DNA from: Rhodocollybia butyracea
Taxonomy: Eukaryota > Basidiomycota > Agaricomycetes > Agaricales > Omphalotaceae
Direction: 5' to 3'
Length of the DNA stretch: 48,296 nt
NCBI GenBank assembly: GCA_015501585.1
Contig: JADNRY010000442.1
Span: 1-48,296, forward strand
Part shown: one piece after another, positions 12,249 to 24,639 of the stretch
Position numbering within the stretch: position 1 is the first letter of the stretch
Layout of the letters: every line of letters begins with the position of its first letter
Position numbers and translations under genes: made by a program
Notes under the pieces: model-generated
Seen by the model: the letters and a program-made list of their open reading frames with translations, nothing else
What the model was told of the DNA's origin: nothing
Databases searched by the model: none

Positions 12249-15200
12249 TTATTTGCCCTCAACGCCTTTGTCAACGGTAAACTGAATCGCATCAACAGCT
12301 GGACGAGTTCGCAAATAACTATACTCAAAAAGTCAATCCGCGTATAGAACTCTTTTGTGCGAGACCACACTTACTATAACCCCGTCTTCAGGCCTTTCTG
12401 CCATCCGTAAAAGTGCATCGCAGTCTAATCATCCATAATCAGTCAAAAAAGATATCGTGTAAAAACCGACTCACCAACTGCTTCACCGATGGCTTAGCCA
12501 AAAATATATTAAGTGACTGGCTCCCGCAAATGAATGCTCCACGGTCAGCAGATAGATCAATGATACAGCGCTGGGAGATCTCCCAGACTGTCTTATAGAT
12601 AGATTTGACATCGTCAGGAATCTCCGGAATATTCTGCACCGAGCCACCATTTAAGATGAGCTTATTCTTCATGCGCTCGTCCCACAGGTTGAGGGCCACG
12701 AGCTCCTTGATGAGCCATGGACAGATGACTTGGAAATCACCTGCGGCGACACGACGCGTATACACGTTACTGTGAATCGAGTTCAAGCCAGAAAGTAATA
12801 ACAACGCAGAATAACTCACGTTGTGTAGGGCTCGAAGCACTCGTTGTTCGATAGTATATGACTAGTTGACACTGTGGGGGGCAACGCGACAAGGAGAGAG
12901 TTCCTCAAGCCTTTTTCAGCAATACGCGCCTTCAACCCAACCCACTCCCACAGAGGGCTGGGCGTAACACCCCAAAAGTCATACTGCAGCTGACCTCGCT
13001 GGGCAGGACTTCCTTCCCAGGTTTCATACGGCCCGTAACGCTCTGCAAGCTCAACACTAGCTTCGAGCGCACCGTGATAGATAGTCTCAAAAATCTGGAG
13101 GTTAAGCATCCGCGCTTCCTTTGACTCAAACGGCAGGCGGAGGCACATGAACACATCCGCGAGACCTTGCACACCCATACCGAGGGGTCTATGCCGCAAG
13201 TTCGAGTAGCGCGCAGCGGGGACGGGATAGTAGTTCACGTCAATTTGACGATCGAGGTTTTTGACAAACACTTTCGTGATGGCATGGAGCTTGGGAAAGT
13301 CGAATTGACTGTTGTGGATAAAGGCCGGAAGGGCGAGGGTACCGCAGGTGCAGACGGCTACTTCGTCTGGGGCAGAGTATTGGATAATCTCCGTACAGAG
13401 GTTGCTACTGAGGATAGTGCCTAAGTTTTTCTGGTTCGATTTGACTACGAACACAAATATAAGATGCAATATATATATAAGGGATGAAGGAGCTTACTAT
13501 TGGCTGGGTCTTTGTACAGCATAAACGGCCCTCCTGTCTCAATCTGAGCGGTGACGATGGCTACCCATAATTTTGACGACGGAATGACACGTCTGGCGCG
13601 TCCCTCACGCTCATAGCGTTCGTATAGCTCCTCGAATTCGGCGCCATAAACCTTGTTGAGCCCTGGAGCTTCACTAGGACAGAATAAGCTCCATTCTGCT
13701 TCCGCCTGAACTCGTTTCATACTAGTATACCATTGAGGAACCGAGAACCAGGATATTCCAACAAGGAATCACTCACAATAGGTCCGGAATCCACAGCGAG
13801 CAGAATAAGTCCCGCGCGCGCATCTCTTCTTTGCCATTGTTCTTCCGAATGTCTAGGAAATCGAAGATATCGGCATGCCAGGGCTCGAGAAACATGTTGA
13901 ATGCTCCACGTCGCTTGCCAGCGCCTTGATCTACATAACGAGACGTTGCGTCAAAGGTTCGCAACATAGGCACTAGCCCTGCGTCTCGCCCATGTGACTC
14001 AGGAATATAAGAGCTATAACGTCGATAGTAATACAGAGTAAGTGAAACTCGTCGTCACAAAAAGAACGCAGAGAATTTCTTTTCACTTACCCTCTGGCTC
14101 TATGATTGGAGATGCTCACAGCAGCTCCAGACGCATGGCGCGAGATGTGAGCACACGCCGTCAACGTTTCAAAAACCCCACCAACAGAATCATCTCGCAT
14201 ACACGTCAAATAGCAATTACACACTTGTGGGTGAGTGGTCCCAGCGTTGAAAAGCGTCGCCGATGAATGGGTGTAGTATTTTTGACTCATGAGGTCGTAT
14301 GTCTCCAGGGCCTGTTCGAGATCATCACCGTGAGTACCTACAGCGACACGCATGAGGAGGTGTTGGGGGCGTTCAGCGACTTTTCCGTCCATTCGGAGAA
14401 GGTAGGAGTGCTCGAGAGTCTTGAACCCGAAACTTTGTTGTTTGGGCGATATGTCAATTCAGGAGGTCGAGCTAGACATATGGAACACTTACTATTGGTA
14501 TTCGAAGTCCCTCGAATGATCAATAGCATTGTCAAGCGCGTCTTTGTGCTTCATGACATTCGCGAGGAAATCTTTGGAGACCATCGGAGCGGCGGTACCT
14601 CCGGTGTTTGGTTGGACTAGTTGAACATGAGAAGCGTGTTGGGGAAGAGATGGACTAGGATGAAATAACATACCATAAGCATGCAAATCCTGCATAACAT
14701 CACTGAATCGCTCTTTGGTCTCTCTGTGTAACTTAGCGACGGCAATGCGAGCGGCGAGAGCGGCGTAGTCCGGATGTTTGGTGGTCAGATAAGCCGCAGT
14801 CTCGGCGGCGAGGTTCTATTCTCTGTGTTAGACGAAGGCCACTTTGGGTAAACTGTACAAACGTCGATCTCGGACGCCGTCATCCCGGGGCACAGACCAG
14901 CAATTGTTTTGTTGATAACCCTCAGAGAAGAATCAGGTTAGGTCGCATCATATCAGATAGGAAATAATCTTACTCGTTGGGATCGACAAAGTTGAGGTTC
15001 AGTCCTTGGCATGCCTAAAGAGGACACTGTGTTCATTGAAATACCACCTAAAGATTCGCCTAACCTGTGTGATTTTCTCTCTAAGCTGAAGTTCGGTAAG
15101 ATGTAGTATCTTTGAGGGAACAGTATACAATAGGTACCTCTGCAATGTCGGTTTTGACGTCCCGCTTGACACTGTTCAATGACAGACCAGTAGGTGCACA

Positions 15201-15260
15201 TCTAGAAGGCAGATAATGATCCAGCAGCCGCTCCGATGGAAAAGACTTGTACACACCCAT
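12249..15260 (-). CDS. RNR1: Ribonucleoside-diphosphate reductase large (alpha, R1) subunit
   Basis: Class Ia R1: reduces NDPs to dNDPs with the R2 subunit, cytosolic. Exons read the conserved order: short ATP cone ([61 protein letters not shown]), [15 protein letters not shown] (about 14390), [18 protein letters not shown] with the first active-site Cys (about 14220), [13 protein letters not shown] and [12 protein letters not shown] (about 13900), [15 protein letters not shown] (13720), [19 protein letters not shown] (about 13380) carrying the catalytic Asn, Cys and Glu and the second redox Cys, the NNECFEPYT to NVYTRRV junction, and MHFYGW to [19 protein letters not shown]. The catalytic core is therefore intact. 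The product stops at [10 protein letters not shown], 5 codons after the usual FTVDK, so the C-terminal cysteine pair of eukaryotic R1 is absent. Start at 15260 gives an unusually short, divergent N terminus. The small-subunit gene lies 1.9 kb away, divergent. Confidence 0.9.
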
Positions 15261-17155
15261 CTCGAAGCAAGACTGTCATTGTAGTGGAGCGACTTGAAGT
15301 GGAGTGTGGAGTGGGAGAGCTATACTTTTGGGAACGAATTAACGACCTTTTTATGTATGTACAGCGGGGAGCTGCTACCAGTATGACAGGAAGTCAGCTT
15401 TCCCTCGGGCAGGAAGGGAAGAAAGAAGAATGTGTAATTCTCGCCGCAAAGGATCCAGGCCTGAGGGCTATTAAGACCCGTACGAGCGGAATCGAAGATA
15501 CACCGGTTTCAAAGCCTAGCAGCCTTTGAATTACTTCTGGTGAAACGCTAAAGCCAATCAAGAAGGGATGAGATGAGAGAACCGCAGTTGGTTTACCACC
15601 GATGTGCAAAAGAACTCCTAAATGACTGTTATCGTCCCATCCAGGAATGTAATCTGAGAGACATTCATATATTCAATGCTCGACAGGTGACCTGTCTTTC
15701 CGATAAGCAGATGCTCATGCAACAGTCCGCGAGTAGCACTTACCCAGTATAGCACCGACACCGAGTTAGAGCCTGACAATTTGCCTTCTGGTGATATACT
15801 AAAGCCAATCAAGCAATGATAAGATGAGAGAACCAATCGGTTTTCCGCCGGTGTATTCAAAACAACTAGCGTCAACTCAGTGAAAACCGTAGTCAGTTTT
15901 CTACCCAAGCGCAAAGGGAAGACGAGTGTTATCTACTCGCCTACGAAAGTACTACCCGATGCTCAACAGGCAGCTCGCGGTCGGTAACCAGATGCGAATA
16001 AAGCTGGCGAGGTTCTGTGTCAGTACATTATGTACCTGAGCTACCTAACGTAGCGTAGTCAAACAATAAGATCCTGGGTTATTCCGTACAGCCGATTCGG
16101 GGTACGTATTCGTAGACGCTTGAGGCCGCAGATAGAGCGACAAAACAAAGTGAAGCAATTCTGATTCATTCAGCCCCGAGGCAAGTAGGTTCGGAAGAGC
16201 TAAAAACAGGGGATGGAGAGTAAGGGGAAGAAGGAAGAAGCTCCGTGATGTAATCCGAAAGCATGCTACGCACTCCCCGGTAGGCGAAGAAAGCGACCAT
16301 TTAGTTAGATACGTGGCTGGTGGGTTTTCATCGACATCTTTAATTTCTCAAGTTGAGTAAATACCGTCCTTCCTCCCAGTCTACCCTCTTTCTCCGTGGC
16401 AGTTGTTTGTCCCAATCTGTGGCCGTCGCTGGTGGTGATAGTCTTGCCTTCCTGCGGACAGAATCATGGATTCGCTGGGAGTTTTCTTGGTCACTGTTTC
16501 GAGCCTGGCGAGCCGCCTTGGTCCTTGTTATAGCAAATTGAAAGAAAGTTCAAGGTTCAACATTGGAAGGAAGCCTGGAAGCTGGAAGGACCAGTGGTCA
16601 CATGTACAGAGAGCCGCCCATGTCATGTGCCGTAACTTAAAGAGCGCTTAGACCCTTTCAACGTCAAAATTCTTGTAATTCAAGTTGGGAGCTCAAGAAG
16701 AGATAACGCGAGGAGAAATCCTCGGAATCCTTTTTGATCGGCCCCCAAAACCTGACCGAAGATCACGAAGAAGACACCCATTACTCCCAGCCCTCACTAT
16801 TCTTCAAAAATTCAGAACCAGTGGTAGCAGCAAGGTCAGGTGGTGGTACACTGGCAAACAGCGCTCACTATTTCCGCACTCGTCTCCTTTCTTCTGTGAA
16901 AAGGTAATCAGGAGACACTACGAGGCAACTATACATGGCGTGCTACCTTATGCTATCCGGTGTTGCCGCACGATGTTTCACGATAGGAATTTCATTGAGC
17001 TCTGATCGAATTTCGTTAGTGAGTTTAATCTTGATTCAACCTCTTCGAACGTGTCTTTTTATTCCTCGAGATTCTCTTCTAACCCAACCGACTAATGGGA
17101 GTCTCTTCGTAATAGTTTCAACCGTGGCAAGTACGTACGTACTTAACAAGAACCA
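15261..17155. other. RNR1-RNR2 intergenic region with diverged repeat pair
   Basis: Shared upstream region of the divergent RNR genes. A roughly 115-bp segment at 15495-15612 recurs, diverged, at 15748-15870; both contain a ctggtga block, then ctaaagccaatcaag and agatgagagaacc. No MCB-type ACGCGT element was seen. Open frames here (for example 16685-17005) have no motif or codon signal. No gene supported. Confidence 0.55.
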
Positions 17156-18600
17156 ATGAGTCAACCGGCGCAATCCACCGTCCACCTAGGCGTCCTCTTC
17201 CAAAGAACTATAAGGTACACAGCTCCAAGCTCAAATCCTGTAGAACACAACCTCTCATTGGCCATGGCTGAACGTTTTGCGGGTGATATCCACTGTCAAG
17301 AGCACGACGAGCCCTTGCTCAAAGAATCCGTGAACCGATTTGTATTGTTTCCCATCAAATTCCCTGAGGTATCGCATTCCTTCGTCGTGCTTTATAGACA
17401 CCTAACAAATCGATAGATATGGGCCATGTACAAGAAAGGTAGCTTGGGTTAATGCTCTCATATCCTTGGCTGACGCTTCACAGCCCAGGCATCGTTCTGG
17501 ACAGCTGAAGAAATAGATCTCAAGAACGATCTTGGCGACTGGAACTCTCTGACGCCCGATGAACGCCACTTCCTCTCGCACATCCTCGCGTTTTTCGCTG
17601 CCTCAGATGGCATTGTCAACGAAAACCTCGTCGAGCGTTTCAGTAGCGAAGTCCAGTCCGCAGAAGCTCGTTGCTTTTATGGGTACCAGATCATGATGGA
17701 GAATATCCACTCCGAGACCTACTCGCTGCTCATCGACACATACATCGAGGACGTGGCCGAACGCGACAAGCTCTTTGCTGCTATTGAGAGTATCCCTTGT
17801 ATCAAGAAAAAGGCTGATTGGGCACGCGTATGGATCAGCGACAAGGACTCGACCTTCGGAGAACGTCTCGTTGCCTTCGCCGCGATAGAAGGCATATTCT
17901 TCTCTGGCGCATTCGCCAGTATCTTCTGGGTGAAGAAGCGAGGGCGCATGCCTGGCCTCACATTCTCGAACGAACTGATCAGTAGGGATGAGGGTTTGCA
18001 CACCGATTTTGCATGTGTTCTCTTCCGCCATCTTCGCCGGAGACCACACCCTGATGTAGTGAAGAGAATCATCACAGAGGCTGTAAGAATCGAGGAAGAG
18101 TTCCTCACCGGTACGCCTCTCATTTTCTGCTGTATCGCTTTCCTCATAATATTGCGTTTTCTGGTAGTCGCCCTTCCTGTTGCGCTGATCGGGATGAATG
18201 CGGACTTGATGAAACAGTACATCGAGTTTGTAGCAGACAGGCTACTTGTAGAACTTGGCAGCCCAAAGGTTTACAACGTCGAAAATCCGGTGGGAGATAC
18301 AAAATGATGACTTGCTGATGATCTTACTTTGCTAACTTTTTGTTCACAGTTTGACTTCATGGATATGATCTCCCTTCAAGGTATGTTATGTACTGTGACA
18401 CACAACAAGTGAACCTCATTTTTTCCTAAAGGAAAGTCAAATTTCTTCGAGCGTCAAGTGAGCGAGTACTCGCGCGCCGGGTTCTCGACAGAACCCAAAC
18501 AAGAACCATTGTTCTCTGTTTCTGGGTTCGTATCCAATATACGGAGTTATCGCTAGATCTGATTTCTGCTCCCTTTAGTGCGTTTGAGGAAGACTTTTAG
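17156..18600 (+). CDS. RNR2: Ribonucleoside-diphosphate reductase small (beta, R2) subunit
   Basis: Diiron-tyrosyl radical subunit of class Ia RNR. Seven exons join exactly in phase to 1131 nt (376 residues): 17156-17368, 17417-17438 (22 nt), 17484-18110, 18168-18289, 18350-18380, 18432-18525, 18579-18600. Iron ligands and radical site are all visible: Asp in WTAEEIDL, Glu and His in ENIHSE, the radical Tyr in HSETYSLL, Glu in AIEGIFF, Glu and His in RDEGLH. The R2 signature [16 protein letters not shown] and the subunit-contact tail ending AFEEDF are present. It looks fully functional. Length and introns are typical of a fungal gene, which argues against a viral or bacterial origin. An ATG at 17263 is a possible alternative start; 17156 was kept because the frame is open and the usual variable N terminus is expected. 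Confidence 0.94.
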
Positions 18601-19355
18601 ACCTTCAGCGCTACGAGAAAATTCTTGCAGAATTCTGCGTAAGTATACTTAGTTGGTAAAATCCATGCAATATCACGAGGTTAAAACACCAAGTAGTAGT
18701 ACATGGACTAAGCCAGTAGGCACTTTGTATTTGTGGCTGGGAATGCCTAATCTGATCACTTGAACTTATTCGAGTGCTTCTGATGAACGTACTTAACTAT
18801 GATTGAAGGTCAAAACCCGGTCAAATTTGAAAACCCTGAGCTTTCGTCTTGCATAATGGATTGAACTGGTCAAAGTTTATCACAAGTCATTCAATTTTCA
18901 ACACGGGCCTTTCTGGGACAGTGCTTCCTGTGTTTTCCCACTTTTTCCTCTTAGGGTTATCGACTTCCAACAGCACATGCAGTTTACAGACGAAAGAACC
19001 AATAATTCTTGGGCCCTGGTTACGGGGCCAATATACATGCATGTACACATCGGTATCATCATCGTAGGGAGTCTAGGGCCACCAACAATGAGTGAGCCAG
19101 CAAGGAGCAGCAAGGTCTCTCAGGTTGCGGGCCGTGCTAAGCCAAGTGGAGTATATATATCAATCGATCCGAAAATCGCTCAGGGCGGTGTCGATCTGTC
19201 CTGTTTCATCCTTTATGTATATAAAACAACTTGCCGGAAATTTAAAACGTTCCAAGAGTCGTTGTCTGTCGTTCTGCTGGTTCAGTTCAACCCCTCACTT
19301 CGGTTGCTGGTCAATCACTGGTAATCCTTGCAATACCAATCTATACGACTCGAAA
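18601..19355. other. Intergenic, no gene recognised
   Basis: Only shadow-like open frames. Contains the presumptive promoter of the secreted duplicated protein; a TATATATA stretch at about 19150-19158 precedes its start by about 200 bases. Confidence 0.4.
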
Positions 19356-20734
19356 ATGCGCTCCGATCTTCTCTTTGCCTTCATAGCTAGCTCCTTCCTT
19401 GCCGTGTGCCCTATGCCAATGCCAGGCTCGTCAGGACCACTGACAGAAGCAAGTATTTACCAGGTTATTTGTACTACATATATCTGATACCCGCATCTTT
19501 CCAGGGACGTCCTATCACTGTGACTTTCACCGACCAAACTCGTGAACCCTTGGATAATGTGGAAATTCCAGAATCTGAGAGAGGATCCCTCACCAAACTG
19601 TTCAGCGCCGCAACAGACTTTGATTTGGCTCGCAAAATAGACTACAAAGGTTCATATAGTAAACCACTGGGCGAGCTTACAGATCGGCGATGGGCTTACC
19701 TCATCTTCGTTGGACTGTTCGCGCAATGTACTGAGAAGAAGCCATGTTTTGGCTGGATAGCACAAGGTCGTGAGTACTCCCCCAAAGCTGGTTTTCTTGG
19801 CATTCCTTATATACGCTTTTCTAGAGGACTGGGCTGTCTACAGCGATAAGCCCAATCTCTTGATTCCCCATGGTAAATTTGCGAAGCGGTATATTGGCGT
19901 TATTGAAGGCGGCCCATACTGGAACATCCTTGCAGGCGAACCGAAGGAAAATAGAGATAGGGCGTCGATACTCACGCAGGCAATGCGAGGAGAATGGAAT
20001 ACCATCTCAAATGAGTTTATGGCGAGCTTAGTCCCAACGCCGATTGTAAGTATTGACTTGGTTGGCCAGATCGTACTATACCTCCATCTTTCCAGATAAT
20101 TCCCGCCACCGTGACCTTCATTGACCAATACGGTGTGCCAACCTCCGAAATCGACAGCATTGGCGAGTACGAGAAGATATCTGTCACTAGAATGTTTGTG
20201 GCAGCAACAGGCGTTAGTTTGGCTGGCCAACTAATCTACAAAGGCTTGTATAAACCACTGGACGACCCTCAAGGTCGGAAATGGGTTTTTTTTATCCTCG
20301 TTGGACTGTTCAAGGAATGTACTGAGCACAAGAAATGTTTTGGGTGGATAGCACAAGGCCGTGAGTACTCGCTCCTGGATATGGTTTTCCTCCCGTTCCT
20401 TATATACGCTTTGCTAGATGACTGGATAATCAACAGAAAGAACCCCAACCAAGCGGACCCCAGCCGGGACTTAACGAAGGGCTATATTGGCATCAGCGAA
20501 GGCCCTCCTGCTTGGAATAAGTTTGTGGGCTTTAAGGGCAGACCTGAAGACGGTAGACGGGCATCGGTAGTCACGCAGGCAATGCAGGTAGAGTGGAACG
20601 TCCTTTCACAGAAGTTTAGGAAGGAATTTATGAAAGAGCACCCAGTCATGGCCATATCTAATGCAATTCACAACTTCGAAGTACCTTTGCCACAACCTTT
20701 GCCATATGTACTAGGTACCTTTGCCGTATCCTGA
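19356..20734 (+). CDS. Secreted protein with two tandem copies of one domain, function unknown
   Basis: Starts MRSDLLFAFIASSFLAVC, a clear signal peptide. Exons 19356-19463, 19505-19769, 19825-20045, 20096-20360, 20418-20734 join in phase. Exons 2 and 4 have identical length (265 nt) and homologous products (PITVTFTDQ against PATVTFIDQ; FVGLFAQCTEKKPCFGWIAQG against LVGLFKECTEHKKCFGWIAQG). Exons 3 and 5 are also homologous (YIGVIEGGPYWN against YIGISEGPPAWN; ASILTQAM against ASVVTQAM). Even the introns between them are related, both beginning GTGAGTACTC and ending TATATACGCTTTnCTAG. The gene therefore arose by tandem duplication of a two-exon unit of about 160 residues. Two conserved Cys per copy suggest one disulfide. 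The first intron has a weak GTTATT donor and is only 41 nt, so that border is uncertain. I do not recognise the domain. Confidence 0.78.
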
Positions 20735-21801
20735 ATGTCAAGGAATTGTCATGTAACGTAGTTTGTGATCATACCAGGTACACATGTTTTATTTGAGTAT
20801 AACCCTATTGACGTGGTTCATCCTTATTTCTTACTTCCTCTCCGCAAAGGAAAGACTTTTTCGGGTCTCCCCTGCATAGGTAGACTTATCTTTCCTCGAA
20901 GTTACTAGTTAGAGTAATGGTTCTTGTTGAGGCCTCAGTTCGCTTTTTCGCTTTAAGGTTTCCGAGAGCGCGCGCTTGAGATGGCGGAGGGGGGACGTCC
21001 AGTTTAATTCGCTGCAGGTGGACTTGAGTTTCTGAAGCCAAATTAATGATTTTCTGCTCTGTTTGGATATCCCTGATCTAGATCTCTGGCTCCTCTTGGT
21101 CTCCGGCGTCCCTTCAACCAGACAACACAAGAGACAACACCCTTTTCCTTGCCCGATCCATAACCTATAGGTGACAATAGAAGTGTTTTCACTGTAAGTA
21201 CTTGATGTCTTCTCGTAAATATAAAAACAAAACAACGTGAAAAGTGTACAACGTCCGACGGCCGCGTAAAAGCTCTTTACTTATAATCTTTTTCAGTATT
21301 TACTTGATAAGCTTGGCGCAAAGATTGATCGAGAATCAAATCACCCGAAAAGTTCGAAATGCGACCTAATGCGACCGTTCGAGGGAGCCTTCAAAGCCTC
21401 AAAACTGGCGAAACATCTCTCACTCCCAACTGAGTTCCCAGCGCCTATTGTCCGGAATTCTAGCGCCTATTGCTCGTGGTTCATTCTCTCCTTCCTTTAT
21501 CGAAAGCTTGTACTATGGCATACCATGCATGTTGTATGAAGACATCGACGACAGCTACCAAGTCATCGGCTTGCGCCCGTCGTCACCGATATTGTCACTT
21601 GAAAATAGGAATTTCCAAAATGGGATTCTGTATCCGGGTCGGAATGCGGCCTCGGTTTGTCATCCTGTCTTACTATCTTTGCCTTTCCCGACTGCAACAA
21701 CCAAGCAACAGCCCATATTTGTATCTACGCGTCTCACACGACCACGTCAATAAATACTGAAATGCAATTTTCCACTGAAGCAAAACGTACCACCTCCCTA
21801 A
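20735..21801. other. Intergenic, no gene recognised
   Basis: No coding signal. Open frames at 20909-21235 (-) and 21448-21753 (+) lack motifs; the latter overlaps a run of alternative frames and is not supported. Confidence 0.4.
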
Positions 21802-24280
21802 ATGTCTTCCGACAGTTCCAGGTCGTTGTCCCCCGTCTCTCAGGCTCTAGCCTTGGGAGTCATTTTACTAGGAACCTACTTGATTCCAAAGATTGTTCAA
21901 TGGAGAAAAAGAATGGTCAAGGTCCGTCGTTGCACCCTGCTCTCAATAATCAAATAACACCTGTTTTCCACAGCTAAACGCTATTCCTACCGTCGGAAAC
22001 TCTGGATTCTTTTCATCCTACATTAGCGCAAGGAGGTTCAAAGACCATGCTCCAGAGATAATTCAAGAGGGATATCGCAAAGTAATTCGCTCGTTCTCAG
22101 GATGACAGTCACGCGGCTAATCGTTATTCAAATATACTCGACTAGTATCCTGGGCAGGCATTCAAGGTACCCCTCCCCGACCGCTGGCAGGTGATTGTTT
22201 CCGGAGAGGAGATGATTAGGGATCTCAAGAAAGCTAGCGAATTCGATGTTTCATTTGACGACGCCATTAGCGAGGTGTGTCCCAATTCACAGCTGTTACT
22301 TCTCAAAGGCTTGAGTTCGTCTCACTTAATCACGGGTTTAGACCATGCAAACGGAGTATACGTTGGGAAAAGAGGCCAAAAATCCTTATACAATTCCGGT
22401 ACGCGACCAGTTGTGCACAATATATCTCGCTCACAGCTTTCTCTCTTCTTGAAGGTTGTTCGTAGTCCCCTCACGCGCGCCTTACCTTCCCGATTTCACG
22501 ATCTGCGAGATGAGATCGTGGCGTCGTTCGATTCTCTCATTCCTGCTAAAGGTAAATACAACACCGCTTATCACCATTTACGTAGTCATCTCCCCTGGTC
22601 CATTTTCGGCACTGACTTATGTTTTTTTCTTTCAAGAAACGGAATGGATGAAAGTGTCAATGCTATATACCATCATGCAAATCGTGTCCCGCACCAGTAA
22701 TCGCTTTTTCGTTGGGTTGCCATTATGTACGTCTAGCTCGCCCTCTTATTCCAGCGTTATGTTGTGTATATTCAAGAAATACCTCCAGGTCGGGACCCGG
22801 ACTACGTCGTGAGTAGCCGATTATACTGGTTCTAACCTTCCCTCGATCTGATTTTGCTTCAACTTACCCACAGAATCTTAATATCCATTTCACGATTGAT
22901 GCTTTTAGGGATGCCCTGACCCTCCGGCGCTATCCCAGCTTTCTCAAACCGTGAGTTTCTTTCTGTTCCTTCATGGAAGCCCCATGAATCCTTCGCGTAG
23001 CCTCGCCCGTCAATTTTTGGGCAACGTCCCCGCATGCATGGCCCGCGCCGAAAAACATCTTGCGCCATTAATTCAAGAACGGCTGGCGAAGGAGAAAGAG
23101 TATGAAACCCAGGATTGGCCTGATAAACCCGTAAGCCTTTGCGTTGTTCTACTAGGTTGTGAACTAAGATGTTGTTTAGAATGATCTTGTTACATGGCTC
23201 CTGGATGAAGCATACACGCAGGGGAATGGCAAACGTCCAGAGGATATCGTCAATAAAATCGTCAACTATGTTATCCTCATTAACTTTGCTGCGATTCATA
23301 CCACGGTATGTTGTTTTGCAGACATTGGAGTACACTTTGTTTTAATTTTTTTCGCTTCTCGTATTTAGAGCATGGTGAGTCTACGAGCCTCGAATGGGAC
23401 TGACCTCACACTGAGTTTCCCTTCACCAGACTTTCACTAACAGTATCTACTATCTTGCCGCCAACCCCCAGATCGCCGATCCTCTCCGAGAAGAGATCAG
23501 TCCGATCGTTCAAGAGCTGGGATGGACTAAAGCTGCAATGGGTAAGATGATAAAGCTGGATAGCTTCTTGAAGGAGACGCAAAGGTTGAGTGGAGTCAGT
23601 GGTTGTAAGTTTCCAGTTTTCGTTCTCCATATCCGAAGTTACCTGTATTGACTCCCGAATCCATATTTAGTGAGCATGGACCGAATGGTACTCCGGGATC
23701 TCACATTTTCAAACGGTACAGTTGTCCCGGCAGGAACGATTGTTGGGACAGCTTCGTATGGGTTGCACCATGATAAGGTGTGTGTTCAGGTGTAGCAACC
23801 TCCCTACTCTCTCCGAGTTCATTTTCTTTCATGTTCAAATATGAATCTGAAGCTGAATATCTTATTAAAAGGCGCATTACGAAGATCCCGAAACCTTTAG
23901 ACCTTTCCGATTCTCCGACATCCGAGAACAAGACGGGGAGAGTCTGAAGCACCAGATGGTGGCTATAGACCCGTCATTTGCGTTGTTTGGTGGTGGACGA
24001 CATATGTGGTACGTCCCGTGTCTTGTAATATCTCTCCACTCGCGATACATCCCTCCTCATCCCTCACGTTTCTCCTCCTTCCCCCAAAACCCTTTCCTTT
24101 TGTAGCCCAGGAAGGTTCTTCGCGGTAAACGAAATCAAAGCTCTCATTGCGCACGTCCTACTTGCATATGATGTTAAATTTGAAGGCAACAAGGGGGTTC
24201 CCTCTCCAGTGTGGAGTGGGGCATCGTACACTCCGAATTCATCTGCCGAGGTTATGTTCAGGAAGAGAGCCGAGGCCTGA
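21802..24280 (+). CDS. Cytochrome P450 monooxygenase
   Basis: Haem-thiolate monooxygenase, ER-anchored. Exon 1 encodes an N-terminal membrane anchor (ALALGVILLGTYLIPKIV), followed by the proline hinge LNAIPTVGNSGFFSSY and EIIQEGYRK. Further exons read FKVPLPDRWQVIVSGEEMIRDL, TEYTLGKEAKNPYTIP, FHDLRDEIVASFDSLI, VSMLYTIMQIVSRTSNRFFVG, GRDPDY, FRDALTLRRYPSFLKP, an I-helix region NYVILINFAAIHTTSM, the ExxR motif in FLKETQRL, and the meander AHYEDPETFRPFRF. The haem loop FGGGRHMCPGRFF is split by an intron inside the Cys codon (TG|C at about 24010/24107). Ends MFRKRAEA-stop. No frameshift seen across about a dozen exons. Resembles Agaricomycete P450s acting on terpenoids or aromatics, but I cannot assign a CYP family. 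Borders of internal exons are approximate. Confidence 0.9.
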
Positions 24281-24639
24281 ATATTTCTTCATTGGATTTT
24301 CGAAGCTGGCCTGTTCTTATTTCTGAACGTTTAGGTCTGCGGCATAAGCTATTCTCTGTTCAAATTGTACTTGTACTTAGTTGTCAAATGGAAATTCCAT
24401 GCTTACCTCTCAGCCCAAACCTTGTTGTTTTCGACGTCGAAAGCTTTGTAGCTTCAGAGGTCTCTTTCACTTTTGCCTCAATGTTCTCAGCCATTAACAA
24501 CTCGACAGGAGAGTCTTAGGTATTCTACAATGCTTCAGGTGGCCAGTCACAGGGAGTTAACAAGCTTTAGTACTTAGGAGGTTGACAATATTTTTTTTGC
24601 TACACAAGGAGCCAGGGGCAAATCAAGCTCTTGACTATC

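Noticed and set aside
17603..18222. Minus-strand open frames of 148 and 167 codons over RNR2
   Set aside because: They are antisense to highly conserved R2 exons and show no family motif.
12249..18600. Viral (giant-virus) origin of the RNR pair
   Set aside because: Both genes have several phase-consistent fungal introns and typical fungal motifs; nothing else viral is nearby.
19770..19824. Frameshift in the first copy of the duplicated secreted protein (open frame running GREYSPKAGF)
   Set aside because: The stretch is an intron with GTGAGT donor and CTAG acceptor, and the second copy has the homologous intron at 20361-20417.
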